In this document: positions 16,346 to 24,805 of the stretch, piece after piece
Position numbering within the stretch: the stretch's first letter is position 1
Layout of the letters: every line of letters begins with the position of its first letter
Source of the DNA: Mycobacterium kubicae
GTDB lineage: Bacteria; Actinomycetota; Actinomycetes; Mycobacteriales; Mycobacteriaceae
Assembly: GCF_015689175.1 (NCBI RefSeq)
Contig: NZ_CP065047.1
Location: forward strand, 434,001-498,000
Direction of reading: 5' to 3'
Length of the DNA stretch: 64,000 bases
The notes under the pieces: generated by a model
Database searches by the model: none
Seen by the model: only the letters and a program-made list of their open reading frames with translations
Told to the model about the DNA's origin: nothing
Translations under genes and position numbers: made by a program

Positions 16346-17236
16346 GTGAGCACATTGACCACAGATTCGGAACAGGCGCAGTGGTCGGTCGACGGCCTGC
16401 TCGAACTCTTCGAGGTACAAGCCGACGGAACCGACCGGTACACCGCCGAGACGGGTATCGCCGGACAGGATGAGCGGCAGGTCGTGGAAGGCACCCAACT
16501 CGTTGCGCAAGCCATAACCGCTGTGGCGCAGCGCTTTCCGGGCAAGTCGGTGCGTTCGGTGCAGGCGGTGTTCGTCCGGGCGGTCATGGTGGGTCCGCCG
16601 GTGGAACTGGTCGTCGATGTGGTGCATGAAGGCCGGTCGACGGCCACAGCGATCGTGGCCGTGCAACAAAACGGTCGGCGCTGCGTAAGCGTGACGGTGC
16701 TGACCGATGTGCCGACCGAGGACGTCATTCGCCACCACCTGCCGCGCCCCAATGTTGCCCCGCCCGCCAACGCGAATATCTCCGAGATGCCCATGGCCGG
16801 GCGGGAGTTGCGGCTTGTCGACGTGGTCGACGTCAACAGCCCCGACGAGGTAGGCTCGCCGGAGCTCTACGCCTGGCTGCATTACGACCCGATTCCCACC
16901 CGCGACGACTTGGCCAAGGCGCTGGTCGCCTACTTCACCGGACATCTGGGCATCTCGACCACCATGCGGCCGCACGAGGGCATCGGCACCGCCCAAGCGC
17001 ACTTGACCGTCTCGACGGCGCCCATGTCGATCTCGGTCGCCTTTCACGAGCCGGTGCGGTGGGACGGCTGGCTGCTCTACAGCCACGAGAGCACCCAAGT
17101 CGGGGCGGGCATGTCCTACGTGCGCGGCACCGTCCACACCGAGCAAGGTGAGTTGATCGCGTCCTTCGCGCAGGAAGCGCTGATCCGTCCGCTGCGCACC
17201 ACCGACTCGGCGATCGACTCCCGCGCGCGGTTCTGA
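16346..17236 (+). CDS. Acyl-CoA thioesterase, TesB-like
   Basis: 296 residues with a double-hotdog layout. The first half starts WSVDGLLELFEVQADGTDRY. The second half contains SPELYAWLHYDPIPTRDDLA, FHEPVRWDGWLLYSHESTQV and GELIASFAQEALIRP, the standard TesB C-terminal signature (in E. coli TesB the Asp/Gln/Thr triad lies in these regions). Hydrolyses acyl-CoA. Start GTG at 16346; a TTG at 16355, 8 nt after a GAGAGG box, is an alternative. First gene of a tight three-gene operon. Confidence 0.87.
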   Translation: MSTLTTDSEQAQWSVDGLLELFEVQADGTDRYTAETGIAGQDERQVVEGTQLVAQAITAVAQRFPGKSVRSVQAVFVRAVMVGPPVELVVDVVHEGRSTATAIVAVQQNGRRCVSVTVLTDVPTEDVIRHHLPRPNVAPPANANISEMPMAGRELRLVDVVDVNSPDEVGSPELYAWLHYDPIPTRDDLAKALVAYFTGHLGISTTMRPHEGIGTAQAHLTVSTAPMSISVAFHEPVRWDGWLLYSHESTQVGAGMSYVRGTVHTEQGELIASFAQEALIRPLRTTDSAIDSRARF

Positions 17237-17242
17237 ATTCCC

Positions 17243-18163
17243 ATGCGCTTCACCATCACCCACCCGATGCACAGCCATCCCTATAACCCGGAGTTGGTGA
17301 GTGGAGCGGGCATCGCCGCGGTCGCCGCGGCGGCCGAAGAGGCGGGCTTTCACGGATTCGGGTTCACCGATCACCCCGCGCCCTCACAGCGGTGGCTGCA
17401 AGCCGGGGGACACGACGCGTTGGACCCGTTCGTGGCGTTGGGTTTCGCGGCGGCCCGTACCACGAAGCTGCGGTTGATTCCGAACATCGTGGTGCTGCCG
17501 TACCGAAACCCGTTCGTAGTCGCCAAGTCTGGCGCGACTCTGGACCTGTTGTCGGGTGGGCGTTTCACGCTTGCGGTCGGAGTCGGTTACCTCAAGCGAG
17601 AATTCGCCGCCCTGGGCGTGAACTTCGACGAGCGCGCCGAGCTGTTCGAGGAAGCGCTGGCGGTGATTCGCTCGGTGTGGACTTCCGACGACTTGTCCTT
17701 CGAGGGTAAGCATTTCACGGCGCGCGGCATCACCGCCCATCCCCGGCCGGCCTCGCAGCCGCATCCGCCGATCTGGATCGGCGGCAATACCGCAGCGGCG
17801 CGCCAGCGCGTCGCCGAATACGGGGATGGTTGGTGCCCTTTTCCGGCACCGGCGGGTCTGGCCCGCACCGCGGGCACTGCGGTCATCGACTCGATGGACC
17901 GGCTGGCCCAGGGCATCGACGACTTGCGGCGGCGCTGTGATGCCGTCGGCAAGGATTGGTCGGCCGTCGACGTGACGTTCACCAACTTCGAGGGTGGCAG
18001 CCCGGCCAGCGAGGGCTTCAACGCCGACGCCTTCCTCGGCGGCCTGGAAAAGCTTGCTGCACTGGGTGTTTCCTGGGTGCAGGTGGGATTGCCCGGCGAC
18101 AGTCTGGCGCATGCGGTGGAAACTATCGACCGCTTCGGTACCACGGTCATCGATGTGATCTAG
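17243..18163 (+). CDS. LLM class F420-dependent oxidoreductase
   Basis: 306 residues of a luciferase-like TIM barrel: AEEAGFHGFGFTDHPAPSQR, TTKLRLIPNIVVLPYRNPFV, LDLLSGGRFTLAVGVGYLKR, HPPIWIGGNTAAARQRVAEY and GDGWCPF. This matches TIGR03619-type mycobacterial proteins that use coenzyme F420 (or FMN). The substrate is unknown. Starts 6 nt after the thioesterase stop, and its TAG is followed directly by the ATG of the acyl-CoA dehydrogenase, so it is cotranscribed with both. Confidence 0.9.
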   Translation: MRFTITHPMHSHPYNPELVSGAGIAAVAAAAEEAGFHGFGFTDHPAPSQRWLQAGGHDALDPFVALGFAAARTTKLRLIPNIVVLPYRNPFVVAKSGATLDLLSGGRFTLAVGVGYLKREFAALGVNFDERAELFEEALAVIRSVWTSDDLSFEGKHFTARGITAHPRPASQPHPPIWIGGNTAAARQRVAEYGDGWCPFPAPAGLARTAGTAVIDSMDRLAQGIDDLRRRCDAVGKDWSAVDVTFTNFEGGSPASEGFNADAFLGGLEKLAALGVSWVQVGLPGDSLAHAVETIDRFGTTVIDVI

Positions 18164-19327
18164 ATGGACTTCGCCCGGGTCACCCTCTCCGCTGAGGACG
18201 AGGCGTTTCTTGCCGAGATGCGTGCCTTCGTCACCGAGCACGTCACCGACGAGGTGCGGCGGCGGGACAGGGAGTTCGGGGAAAACTTCGACGAGCAGGT
18301 GCATTTGGCGTTGGGCGAGGCGGGACATTTGGCCTCGGATTGGCGGCTGGAGTCAGAAGGCGGGTTCAGCGCGCTGCGTCGGCGCATCTTCAACCTCGAG
18401 ATCGCTCGGGCGCATACCCCCTGGTATCACTGGGGCACAACGTTGGTCGTCGCGCGCCTGGTGCAACAGTTCGCCACTCCGGAACTGTGCGAGGCGGTGT
18501 TGCCGGGGGTGCTGTCCGGGCACATCCGGTTGTGTCTGGGCTACACCGAGCCCGACGGCGGCTCCGACGTCGCCACCTGCAAGACCAAAGCGGTGCGTGA
18601 CGGTGACGGCTGGATCATCAACGGCTCGAAGATGTTCACGTCCAACGCGCAGAACGCTAAGTATGTTTTCCTGCTCACCAACACCGATCCGCAAGGGCCA
18701 AAGCACAAGAACCTGACCATGTTTCTGGTCCCGCTGGACTCCCCGGGCATCGAGATTCAAGGAATCCGGACGCTGGACGGCGACCGCACCAACATCGTCT
18801 ACTACAGCGAGGTACGGGTCGACGACCGCTACCGCATCGGCGAAGTGAACGGCGGCTGGACCGTCATGCGGGCGGCGCTGGACGCCGAGCACGGCTTGAC
18901 CGATCCGGAAGACCATGGGCTGCAAGATGTTGCGGCGATGGCCGGCCATGGCATGCTGATGGCCGAGGCGGTGGACACGGTGGCCGCGCTGGTGGCCGAC
19001 AGCGACGACGAGTCGGTGCGGCATCGACTGGGACGAGGCTTCGCTCGGATGGAGGCCGCGCTGTCGACCCCGGGCATGTTCGGGCGCGTGGCGATCGGTC
19101 AGACGATGCGCGACATCTCACCGGATCTGATGGATGTCCTAGGGTCGGTGTCGGCGTTGCCCACCGATGCCGCGGGAGCCGTCGGCGGCGGTGCGGTGGA
19201 AGCACTGTTTCGGTTGTCATTGCCGATGGGAATTTACGGCGGGACACTCGAGGTCTTCCGCAACATGATCGCCCAACACTATCTCGGGCTGGGCCGGCCC
19301 AGCTACGGCAGCTCGGCGAAGAGCTGA
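18164..19327 (+). CDS. Acyl-CoA dehydrogenase
   Basis: 387 residues. N-terminal helical domain, LGYTEPDGGSDVATCKTKAV and GDGWIINGSKMFTSNAQNAK in the flavin/middle domain, and C-terminal PMGIYGGTLEVFRNMIAQHY, the typical substrate/flavin-contact ending of FadE enzymes. FAD-dependent oxidation of an acyl-CoA; specificity unknown. The ATG directly abuts the stop of the LLM gene. The 3' end overlaps the convergent DUF427 gene by 25 nt. Confidence 0.9.
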   Translation: MDFARVTLSAEDEAFLAEMRAFVTEHVTDEVRRRDREFGENFDEQVHLALGEAGHLASDWRLESEGGFSALRRRIFNLEIARAHTPWYHWGTTLVVARLVQQFATPELCEAVLPGVLSGHIRLCLGYTEPDGGSDVATCKTKAVRDGDGWIINGSKMFTSNAQNAKYVFLLTNTDPQGPKHKNLTMFLVPLDSPGIEIQGIRTLDGDRTNIVYYSEVRVDDRYRIGEVNGGWTVMRAALDAEHGLTDPEDHGLQDVAAMAGHGMLMAEAVDTVAALVADSDDESVRHRLGRGFARMEAALSTPGMFGRVAIGQTMRDISPDLMDVLGSVSALPTDAAGAVGGGAVEALFRLSLPMGIYGGTLEVFRNMIAQHYLGLGRPSYGSSAKS

Positions 19328-19962
19328 ACGCGTCTGGCGTCGAAACTCAGAAACCCCTTGATCGCAACGCTTTCCGGCAGCGGGTCGTCATAACTCCAGG
19401 CGATGTCCTCGGTATCGACGGTGGACCAGTATGTCGCGATGCCCTTGTAGTTGCAGTAGCTGGACGTCTCAGATCTGCGCAGCAGATCGGTGCGCACGTG
19501 CTTGGGGTCGACGTAAAGCACTGGTGCTAGCGCGGTTTCGAACACGATAACCGTGTCATCGGTGTCTACGAGGTCGGTATCGCCAACGGACACCCGCAGC
19601 CGTCGCGTGGTCGGACGGCAGTCCACCCGGTGGTACGGGTTGGGCGGGTAGTGGACGAGTTCGCGGCCTTCTTCCAGCCAGGTGTCGACGGCGTCCCATG
19701 GGACATGCACGAAGCCGGGGGCTTTCGGCTCCGGCTCGGTGGGCAGGCCGCTGATGGTGTCGGCGGGGAAGGCGTAGCTGAGGGGGTGGTTGCGCCGGTG
19801 CACCAGAAGCGCCTGCTCGGTGTCGATCACGCAGCGGCCGTCGCGAAACGCTTGGACGCGGCGCGGGTGCGGCTCGATGTAGACGACGTCGGTGGGTATC
19901 GGGGGAGTGAACCAACCGGCGGGATTGGCGCTGAGCGGTCCGCGTCCTGCTACCAGACTCAC
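19303..19962 (-). CDS. DUF427 domain protein
   Basis: 219 residues containing two DUF427-type modules: VVYIEPHPRRVQAFRDGRCV near the N-terminus, and TVIVFETALAPVLYVDPKHV with CNYKGIATYWSTV near the C-terminus. The fold is a small beta-barrel of unknown biochemical role. GTG start at 19962 is selected because AAGGAG lies 10 nt upstream; the frame is open to 20091 but that extension would cross into the inverted repeat of the adjacent IS. Convergent with the acyl-CoA dehydrogenase gene. The IS starts about 80 nt upstream of its start and could affect its promoter. Confidence 0.85.
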   Translation of the reverse strand: MSLVAGRGPLSANPAGWFTPPIPTDVVYIEPHPRRVQAFRDGRCVIDTEQALLVHRRNHPLSYAFPADTISGLPTEPEPKAPGFVHVPWDAVDTWLEEGRELVHYPPNPYHRVDCRPTTRRLRVSVGDTDLVDTDDTVIVFETALAPVLYVDPKHVRTDLLRRSETSSYCNYKGIATYWSTVDTEDIAWSYDDPLPESVAIKGFLSFDARRVQLFAELP

Positions 19963-20042
19963 AATCCACAGCTCCTTCTGCAGGCGGCGACGGTTCCAAG
20001 TCTCGCAGGACGGAGCTAGGCGCGGTACCGCAGTTTTGTCGG

Positions 20043-21361
20043 CCTGTTGCCTCACGTCAAGATGCGCGCGAGGGGGGATTCGTTGCCTCACGTAAACGTG
20101 CGCGCTTATTGATTGGGGGTTGGGCGCCGGGCGCAGCTTTGCTGGTGGTCAGGGTGAACAGCTGGGCGGTCAGGGCTTGTACCTGGCGTTGGGTGGCGGC
20201 GGGATTGATCAGCGAGTAGGTCCGGGTCAGCGCCACGATGCGTTGCACGGTCGTGGTGGGGTGATCGATTGTTCGGTGAAAAGGGGTGGTGGCTCTGTCG
20301 TGTTTTTTGGATACCTTGGCGCCTTTGCGGACTTTGGAGATCAGTTTCTGCTGTGGGTAGAAGTAGTTGGTCAGCCTGGAGTGCAACTGCCAGATCTCGT
20401 TGAGTAGCAACAGTTCTGCTGCGGTGTCGTAGCGGTGGTAGCCGACCACGGTGCGCACCACCGCCCAGTTCTTTTGCTCGACGTGACAGCCGTCGTTTTT
20501 GTTGCCCGGCCGCGCCCGGGTGAAGGTGATCTGGCGGCCTTGGCACCATCCCAGCAGGTGGTCGTTGATGAATTCTGATCCGTTGTCGGAGTCCACCCCC
20601 AGGATCGGGAACGGCATTTTGTGGGTGATGTCATTGAGCGCTGCCAGTACGCATTTGGCGGTCTTGTCGGGCACTGAGCGGTTCTCGGTCCAGCCTGTGG
20701 CGATGTCGGTGACGGTCAAGGTGAATGCATGGCCTCCGCCGCGGTTGCCGCCGTCGTGCCAGACCAGGTCGATTTCGACGAACCCGGGTCGAGCGTCGTC
20801 CCAGTCGGCCCAGGTGCGCACTGGGATCTGGCTTTTGAGCAGCGATCCCGGCTTGGTACCACAGCGTCCCCGCTGGTATTTGGCTCGCTGATCGGCCAGA
20901 CGGCGATCGATGGTGGCCGCCGACATCGACACCAGCAGTTCGGCGGTGCCCTCGTCGAGGGTCAGCTCGCCGAAATGGCGCAGCACTGCCACCAGTTCAC
21001 TGAGCATCGGCGCGAGCCGTTTGCCGGCCGGCATCCCCAGCACCCTCCAACAGACCGTCAAAGCCGCGATGACCTCAGGCCCGTACTTCACCGGACGCGG
21101 ACTGCGCGGGGCAACGATCCTGGGCCGCAGGGCGGCTGCGAGCGCCTTGCGCGCGTGGTTTCGGTGCCACCCCGTATTGGCGGACAACTCGTCAAGAATC
21201 CGACTCTTAGCGCCCTTGCTCGCCAGCTGGTAGCGGGTCGCGGCCGCTTCGGTGATTGCTCTGCGCTGCGCCAACGTCAACCTCATCCACTGGGCCTACG
21301 CGCGCATTTTCCATGAGGCAACGAACCACCCTTTCGCGCGCATTTCTGACGAGTCAACGCG
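20043..21361 (-). mobile_element. Insertion sequence with DDE transposase and double subterminal repeats
   Basis: About 1.32 kb around one transposase gene. Both ends carry two related copies of a GTTGCCTCA...TGCGCGC unit spaced exactly 36 bp: GTTG at 20046 and 20082 on the left, and CAAC at 21355 and 21319 on the right. Together they form imperfect inverted ends of about 60 bp. A GTCGG pentamer flanks both sides (20038-20042 and 21362-21366) and may be a target duplication, but 5 bp is weak evidence and the exact ends may shift by a few bases. Family not assigned. Confidence 0.75.
20057..21286 (-). CDS. IS transposase, rve-type DDE integrase core
   Basis: 409 residues. N-terminal helix-turn-helix region ([37 protein letters not shown]), then the catalytic core. 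Asp lies in [13 protein letters not shown], Asp in [18 protein letters not shown] and Glu in [15 protein letters not shown], giving an intact D-D-E set. It appears full-length and is possibly active. Sequence style recalls actinobacterial integrase-core transposases with a long C-terminal basic tail, but I cannot name the IS family. The coding region runs almost from end to end of the element, its start and stop lying inside the repeated ends. Confidence 0.88.
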   Translation of the reverse strand: MRLTLAQRRAITEAAATRYQLASKGAKSRILDELSANTGWHRNHARKALAAALRPRIVAPRSPRPVKYGPEVIAALTVCWRVLGMPAGKRLAPMLSELVAVLRHFGELTLDEGTAELLVSMSAATIDRRLADQRAKYQRGRCGTKPGSLLKSQIPVRTWADWDDARPGFVEIDLVWHDGGNRGGGHAFTLTVTDIATGWTENRSVPDKTAKCVLAALNDITHKMPFPILGVDSDNGSEFINDHLLGWCQGRQITFTRARPGNKNDGCHVEQKNWAVVRTVVGYHRYDTAAELLLLNEIWQLHSRLTNYFYPQQKLISKVRKGAKVSKKHDRATTPFHRTIDHPTTTVQRIVALTRTYSLINPAATQRQVQALTAQLFTLTTSKAAPGAQPPINKRARLREATNPPSRAS

Positions 21362-21401
21362 GTCGGAGGGTGCAACTAGAATCGAAAGTATATTCGATGA
21401 A

Positions 21402-22520
21402 GTGGCTACGGTAGGTCCGGAGACATTGGTGGCTGCGGTCGCATCGACATATCGGCAGGAATCGGTGTTGGTGGCACAGCGGATGGCGGCAATAGCAGGT
21501 TTGTTGCGGTATCGCTCGGACGCCACCGAGCGAGCCGCCGAGCGCGGCGACTATGCCAGGATCGGAGCCTTCGAGCACACCGCGGCCGAGGTGGCCGCGG
21601 TGATGAACCTGTCGCCGGTGGCGGCAAGCTATGTGGTGAGCGATGCCGAGGCGCTCGACACCCGGTTGCCCAAGATCCGCGCGTTACTGGCGCAAGGCCG
21701 TACCGACTGGCGCACAGTGCGATTGATCATCAGCAGGACCGATCTGCTGACCGATGAGAAGGTCATGGCGGCGGTCGATGAGTCGCTCGTTGCCCAGATC
21801 GCCTCCTGGCGCGGGTGGTCCAAGCGGCGCATCCTCAATGCGGTCGATGCCACGGTGCGCATGCTGGATCCAGATGCCGCCCAGGAACGCCGGGAGACTG
21901 CAGATCAAGACCGCCATATCGGGATCACCGCCGCGGATGACGGGATGGCCGAAGTGTATGGGCGGGTAGCCGCGGCGGCGGCCACGGCGTTTGATCGGCG
22001 ATTGTCGCAATTAGCCACCCTGGTGTGTGGTGCCGATCCCCGCACACTGGATCAGCGTCGCGCGGATGCGTTGGCAGCCTTGGCGGAAGGTCGCGCTTTG
22101 CCCTGTGCGTGTGGTCAATCGAATTGCCCGGCAAAGGCGAGCGACACGGCCGAGGCGGCCGGAGTACGGGTAGTGATCAATGTGGTGGCCACCGATGAGA
22201 CCCTGCTTGGCGACAGCGAACGACCCGGGTACCTCGAGGGTTACGGAATTATCGATGCAGAACAAGTACGTCAGTTGGCGGCCACGGCATCGCTGCATGC
22301 GGTGGATTCGTTGACCAGTGCGGCGGAAGCGTTGCGGTACCAGCCCTCGGCCGCCTTGGAACGCGCAGTCCGGTGCCGGGACCTGACGTGCCGGTTCCCC
22401 GGATGTGGCCGCCCTGCTGTCATCTGCGACCTCGACCATACGGTGCCGTTCAACCACCAAGACCCCACCGCGGGAGGGCGCACGGTATTCGAGAATCTGA
22501 AATGCCTGTGCCGGTTGCAT
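21402..22520 (+). pseudogene. 13E12-repeat family protein (DUF222 + HNH), 5' part, split by prophage
   Basis: REP13E12-type protein: [20 protein letters not shown] near the start, a helical DUF222 body, and the beginning of an HNH module ([20 protein letters not shown], then LKCLCRLHH). It is interrupted at the final HH codons by the phage attL; the rest lies at 33090-33546. The frame stays open into the prophage to 22706, giving an artificial C-terminus. The start is uncertain: no ATG fits the homologous N-terminus, GTG 21402 is the first good candidate, and the reading frame also continues back through the IS end. The nuclease module is lost unless the prophage excises. Confidence 0.8.
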
Positions 22521-22545
22521 CACCTGATATCCGTAGTACATTTTA
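22511..22545 (+). other. attL of the phiRv1-like element
   Basis: Host 13E12 sequence ends at the shared core CATCA (22518-22522). Phage sequence follows with the arm CGTAGTACATTT (22532-22543), an 11/12 inverted match to the arm at attR. The integrase start codon is 27 nt beyond the core. Core limits are inferred from the only short identity that restores the host frame. Confidence 0.7.
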
Positions 22546-22548
22546 AGG

Positions 22549-23979
22549 ATGCGCCAAGCTACCGCCATCTACACCCGTATCAGCCTGGACCGTTCCGGCC
22601 AACGCCACGGCGTGACCAGGCAACTCGAGGACTGCACCGCACTGGCCGAACGCCTCGGCTGGAACGTGGTGGCCCGCTTCGACGACAACGACCTATCCGC
22701 CTATAACGGCAAGACGCGGCCGCAGTTCGAGGCGCTGCTGGATGCGATGAAGCGCGGCGAGATCGACTCGCTGATCTGTTGGCACCCCGACCGCCTCTAC
22801 CGGCGTCTTGCTGACCTGGTGCGGTTGCTGGACGTGGCCGCCGGGGTGGAGATTCGCACCGTCAACGGCGGCGACATGGACCTCTCCAACGCCACCGGGC
22901 GCATGCTGGCCACCATCATCGGCAGCGTGTCGACGCAGGAGTCCGAGCACAAGGGTGAGCGGCAGCGGGCCGCGGCCAAGCAGTTAGCCGCGAGCGGCGC
23001 ACCGAAGTGGCGGCGCGCCTTCGGCTACATCGGTGACACCTACCAACCCGATCCTGCGGTGGCGCCGCTGGTGCGTGAGGCGTACGCGGCGGTCCTTGCC
23101 GGGGCCTCTCTCGGCGACGTGTGCCGGATGTGGAACGACGCGGGCGCGCTGACGCAGCGCTGGGTGAAGCCCAAGAACGCCGACGGCCAAACGATCCGCG
23201 ACGCGCAGCCCGTAGTGGAACGGCGCAAGTGGACGCAGCCGCAGGTCTCGAACTTTCTGCGCAAGCCCCGCAATGCCGGTTTGCGGGACCACAACGGTGT
23301 CGTCGTCGGCAAAGGCACGTGGCCAGCGCTGGTGGACGAGGACACGTGGCGCGCCGTCCAAGGCGTGCTGGAAGCGCCCGGACGGGCACCGGGCCGCAAG
23401 ACGGTGCGCCGCCACCTGTTAACCGGCGTGCTGCAATGCGGCAAGGACGGTTGCGGCGGCTACCTGTCCGGGATGCAGACCCTCGACAAACGAATCACCT
23501 ACGCGTGCAAGACGTGCCGCGGGGTGTCGGTGCGCGCTGAGCACGTTGAGCCGCTGGTCTACGGCGTCGTAGCGGGGCGGTTGGCGCAGCCGGACGCGGT
23601 GGACCTGTTGAAAGCCGAACTGCACGACACCACCGAAGCGGAGCGGCTACGCGGTGAGCGGGCGACGCTGCTGGCGCGCCTGGACGACATCGCCATCGAA
23701 CGGGCCGACGGCCTGATCGACGGCAAGGGTTACCGCGCCATGACCGATCGCATTAACGAGCAGTTGGCCGGCATCGAGCGCCGCCAGCACGATCAGGAAC
23801 GGTTGCGCGTATTCGACGGATTGCCGCTCGGGACACCAGAAGTCGCCGAGCGGGTCCGGGCGCTGTCCGCGGACCGCCTGCGCGCGGTCATCGACGTGTT
23901 GGTGGAGTTCGAAGTTGCCCCAGTTGGCAAGGGCGGCAAGGTGTTCAATCCCGAGAGAGTGAAGGTGAACTGGAAATGA
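22549..23979 (+). CDS. Large serine recombinase (phage integrase)
   Basis: 476 residues. Resolvase-type N-terminal domain with catalytic Ser12 in [12 protein letters not shown], then [20 protein letters not shown] and the arginine-rich active-site segments. A recombinase domain covers residues ~170-290 ([29 protein letters not shown]). A zinc ribbon CGKDGC...CKTC follows at ~300-330, then a coiled-coil insertion and C-terminal tail. It catalyses directional attP x attB recombination; its length is close to phiRv1 Int (469 aa). ATG 22549 lies 27 nt from the attL core, typical of these elements. Its stop overlaps the next start (ATGA). Confidence 0.95.
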   Translation: MRQATAIYTRISLDRSGQRHGVTRQLEDCTALAERLGWNVVARFDDNDLSAYNGKTRPQFEALLDAMKRGEIDSLICWHPDRLYRRLADLVRLLDVAAGVEIRTVNGGDMDLSNATGRMLATIIGSVSTQESEHKGERQRAAAKQLAASGAPKWRRAFGYIGDTYQPDPAVAPLVREAYAAVLAGASLGDVCRMWNDAGALTQRWVKPKNADGQTIRDAQPVVERRKWTQPQVSNFLRKPRNAGLRDHNGVVVGKGTWPALVDEDTWRAVQGVLEAPGRAPGRKTVRRHLLTGVLQCGKDGCGGYLSGMQTLDKRITYACKTCRGVSVRAEHVEPLVYGVVAGRLAQPDAVDLLKAELHDTTEAERLRGERATLLARLDDIAIERADGLIDGKGYRAMTDRINEQLAGIERRQHDQERLRVFDGLPLGTPEVAERVRALSADRLRAVIDVLVEFEVAPVGKGGKVFNPERVKVNWK

Positions 23980-24332
23980 GCGACGATGACGTACACCTTA
24001 TCGAGGTTCATTGCGACGGCGCGCCGGGTGCGCCCCACACACGGCTGTACGTGGCGCGGATGGTGCGAACACTTCGCATGGACGACGCGCGCGGGTGGGC
24101 TGTTGCACGCGACGGCGGTCGTGGACACGGAGCCGACCAGAGCGGCCAAGGACGTGACCGGATTGATTTGAGGTGCGGTAATGGCGGTTGCCGCCTCAGC
24201 GCCCAGGTCGTCTTCGACGAAACCCGCGAGACCCGCGCGCACGCCCGCATGGTGGAGGCGCTCGATGCCTGGGCGGCTACAGGTCAGACGGAACTTCCTC
24301 TACATGCGATAGCTGGTATCGTTTCCCGTTAG
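23976..24332 (+). CDS. Phage hypothetical protein, coupled to the integrase
   Basis: 118 residues starting with ATGA overlap at the integrase stop, so translation is coupled. Features: acidic N-terminus, IDLRCGNGGCRLSAQV with a Cys-x4-Cys pair, and a helical C-terminus (RAHARMVEALDAWAATGQTE). The two cysteines could be half of a metal site. It might act with the integrase, but no excisionase-type HTH is visible. Function unknown. Confidence 0.6.
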   Translation: MSDDDVHLIEVHCDGAPGAPHTRLYVARMVRTLRMDDARGWAVARDGGRGHGADQSGQGRDRIDLRCGNGGCRLSAQVVFDETRETRAHARMVEALDAWAATGQTELPLHAIAGIVSR

Positions 24333-24395
24333 CGCGGGTAACGCCGCCGGTCGGAAGCAATTGCCGATCAGCCGCTGACGCGTTGAAATCCCTCT

Positions 24396-24441
24396 CATCG
24401 GAGGGGCCACTTCTTGTGCCCCTTGGGAGTTCCCTCCGATG
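24396..24441 (+). promoter_or_regulatory. Inverted repeat enclosing the start codon of the next gene
   Basis: CATCGGAGGG (24396-24405) and CCCTCCGATG (24432-24441) are perfect 10-bp inverted repeats, and the last three bases are the ATG of the gene at 24439. A second stem GGGGCCAC/GTGCCCC (24403-24410 with 24416-24422) shares bases with the first. In RNA the long stem would hide the start codon, so translation could be conditional. Inferred from sequence only. Confidence 0.45.
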
Positions 24442-24684
24442 CCTGTGCCCACTTCGCCGCAATCGCGGTCCGCTCGCGCCAGGTTGGCGCAGTCTGCCCA
24501 CGCCACTGGGCGAGATTCGGCCGAGACGACTGAGGCGCGGCGCGACTTCGCCGCAGCTCGCCTCGATGACTACATACGCGACACCCTTGCGAAGGCGCCG
24601 CCGCTCACAGATGCCCAGCGGACGAAACTTGCCCAGTTGCTGAAGCCAGCCCGCACCGCCGCGTTGGGTGGTGCGCAGGCGTGA
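24439..24684 (+). CDS. Small phage protein
   Basis: 81 residues: an Ala/Arg-rich N-terminus then RLDDYIRDTLAKAPPLTDAQ and RTKLAQLLKPAR. The second half matches a short motif I recall in many actinobacterial integrated elements near the integrase, where it is of unknown role. Strong terminator-like hairpin begins 11 nt after the stop. The start codon lies in an inverted repeat, so expression may be regulated. Confidence 0.65.
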   Translation: MPVPTSPQSRSARARLAQSAHATGRDSAETTEARRDFAAARLDDYIRDTLAKAPPLTDAQRTKLAQLLKPARTAALGGAQA

Positions 24685-24694
24685 ATGAACGAAA

Positions 24695-24726
24695 AAGCCT
24701 CCCAGAACGGGCATTCGGGGAGGCTT
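24695..24726 (+). terminator. Hairpin terminator after the small phage gene
   Basis: AAGCCTCCC (24695-24703) and GGGAGGCTT (24718-24726) form a 9-bp stem with a 14-nt loop. An A-run precedes it and no clear T-run follows, common for actinobacterial terminators. It separates the integrase unit from the primase unit. Confidence 0.7.
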
Positions 24727-24805
24727 CATCACAACAACTGCACACTGAGCGTACCGCCGGGACGCTGTTAGGCCGCAGCGCCGGAACAGCGCAGCGAGGT
24801 CGGCA

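Noticed and set aside
20038..21366. GTCGG flanking the IS as a definite target-site duplication
   Set aside because: Five bases in GC-rich DNA can match by chance and the exact element ends are uncertain; kept only as a possibility.
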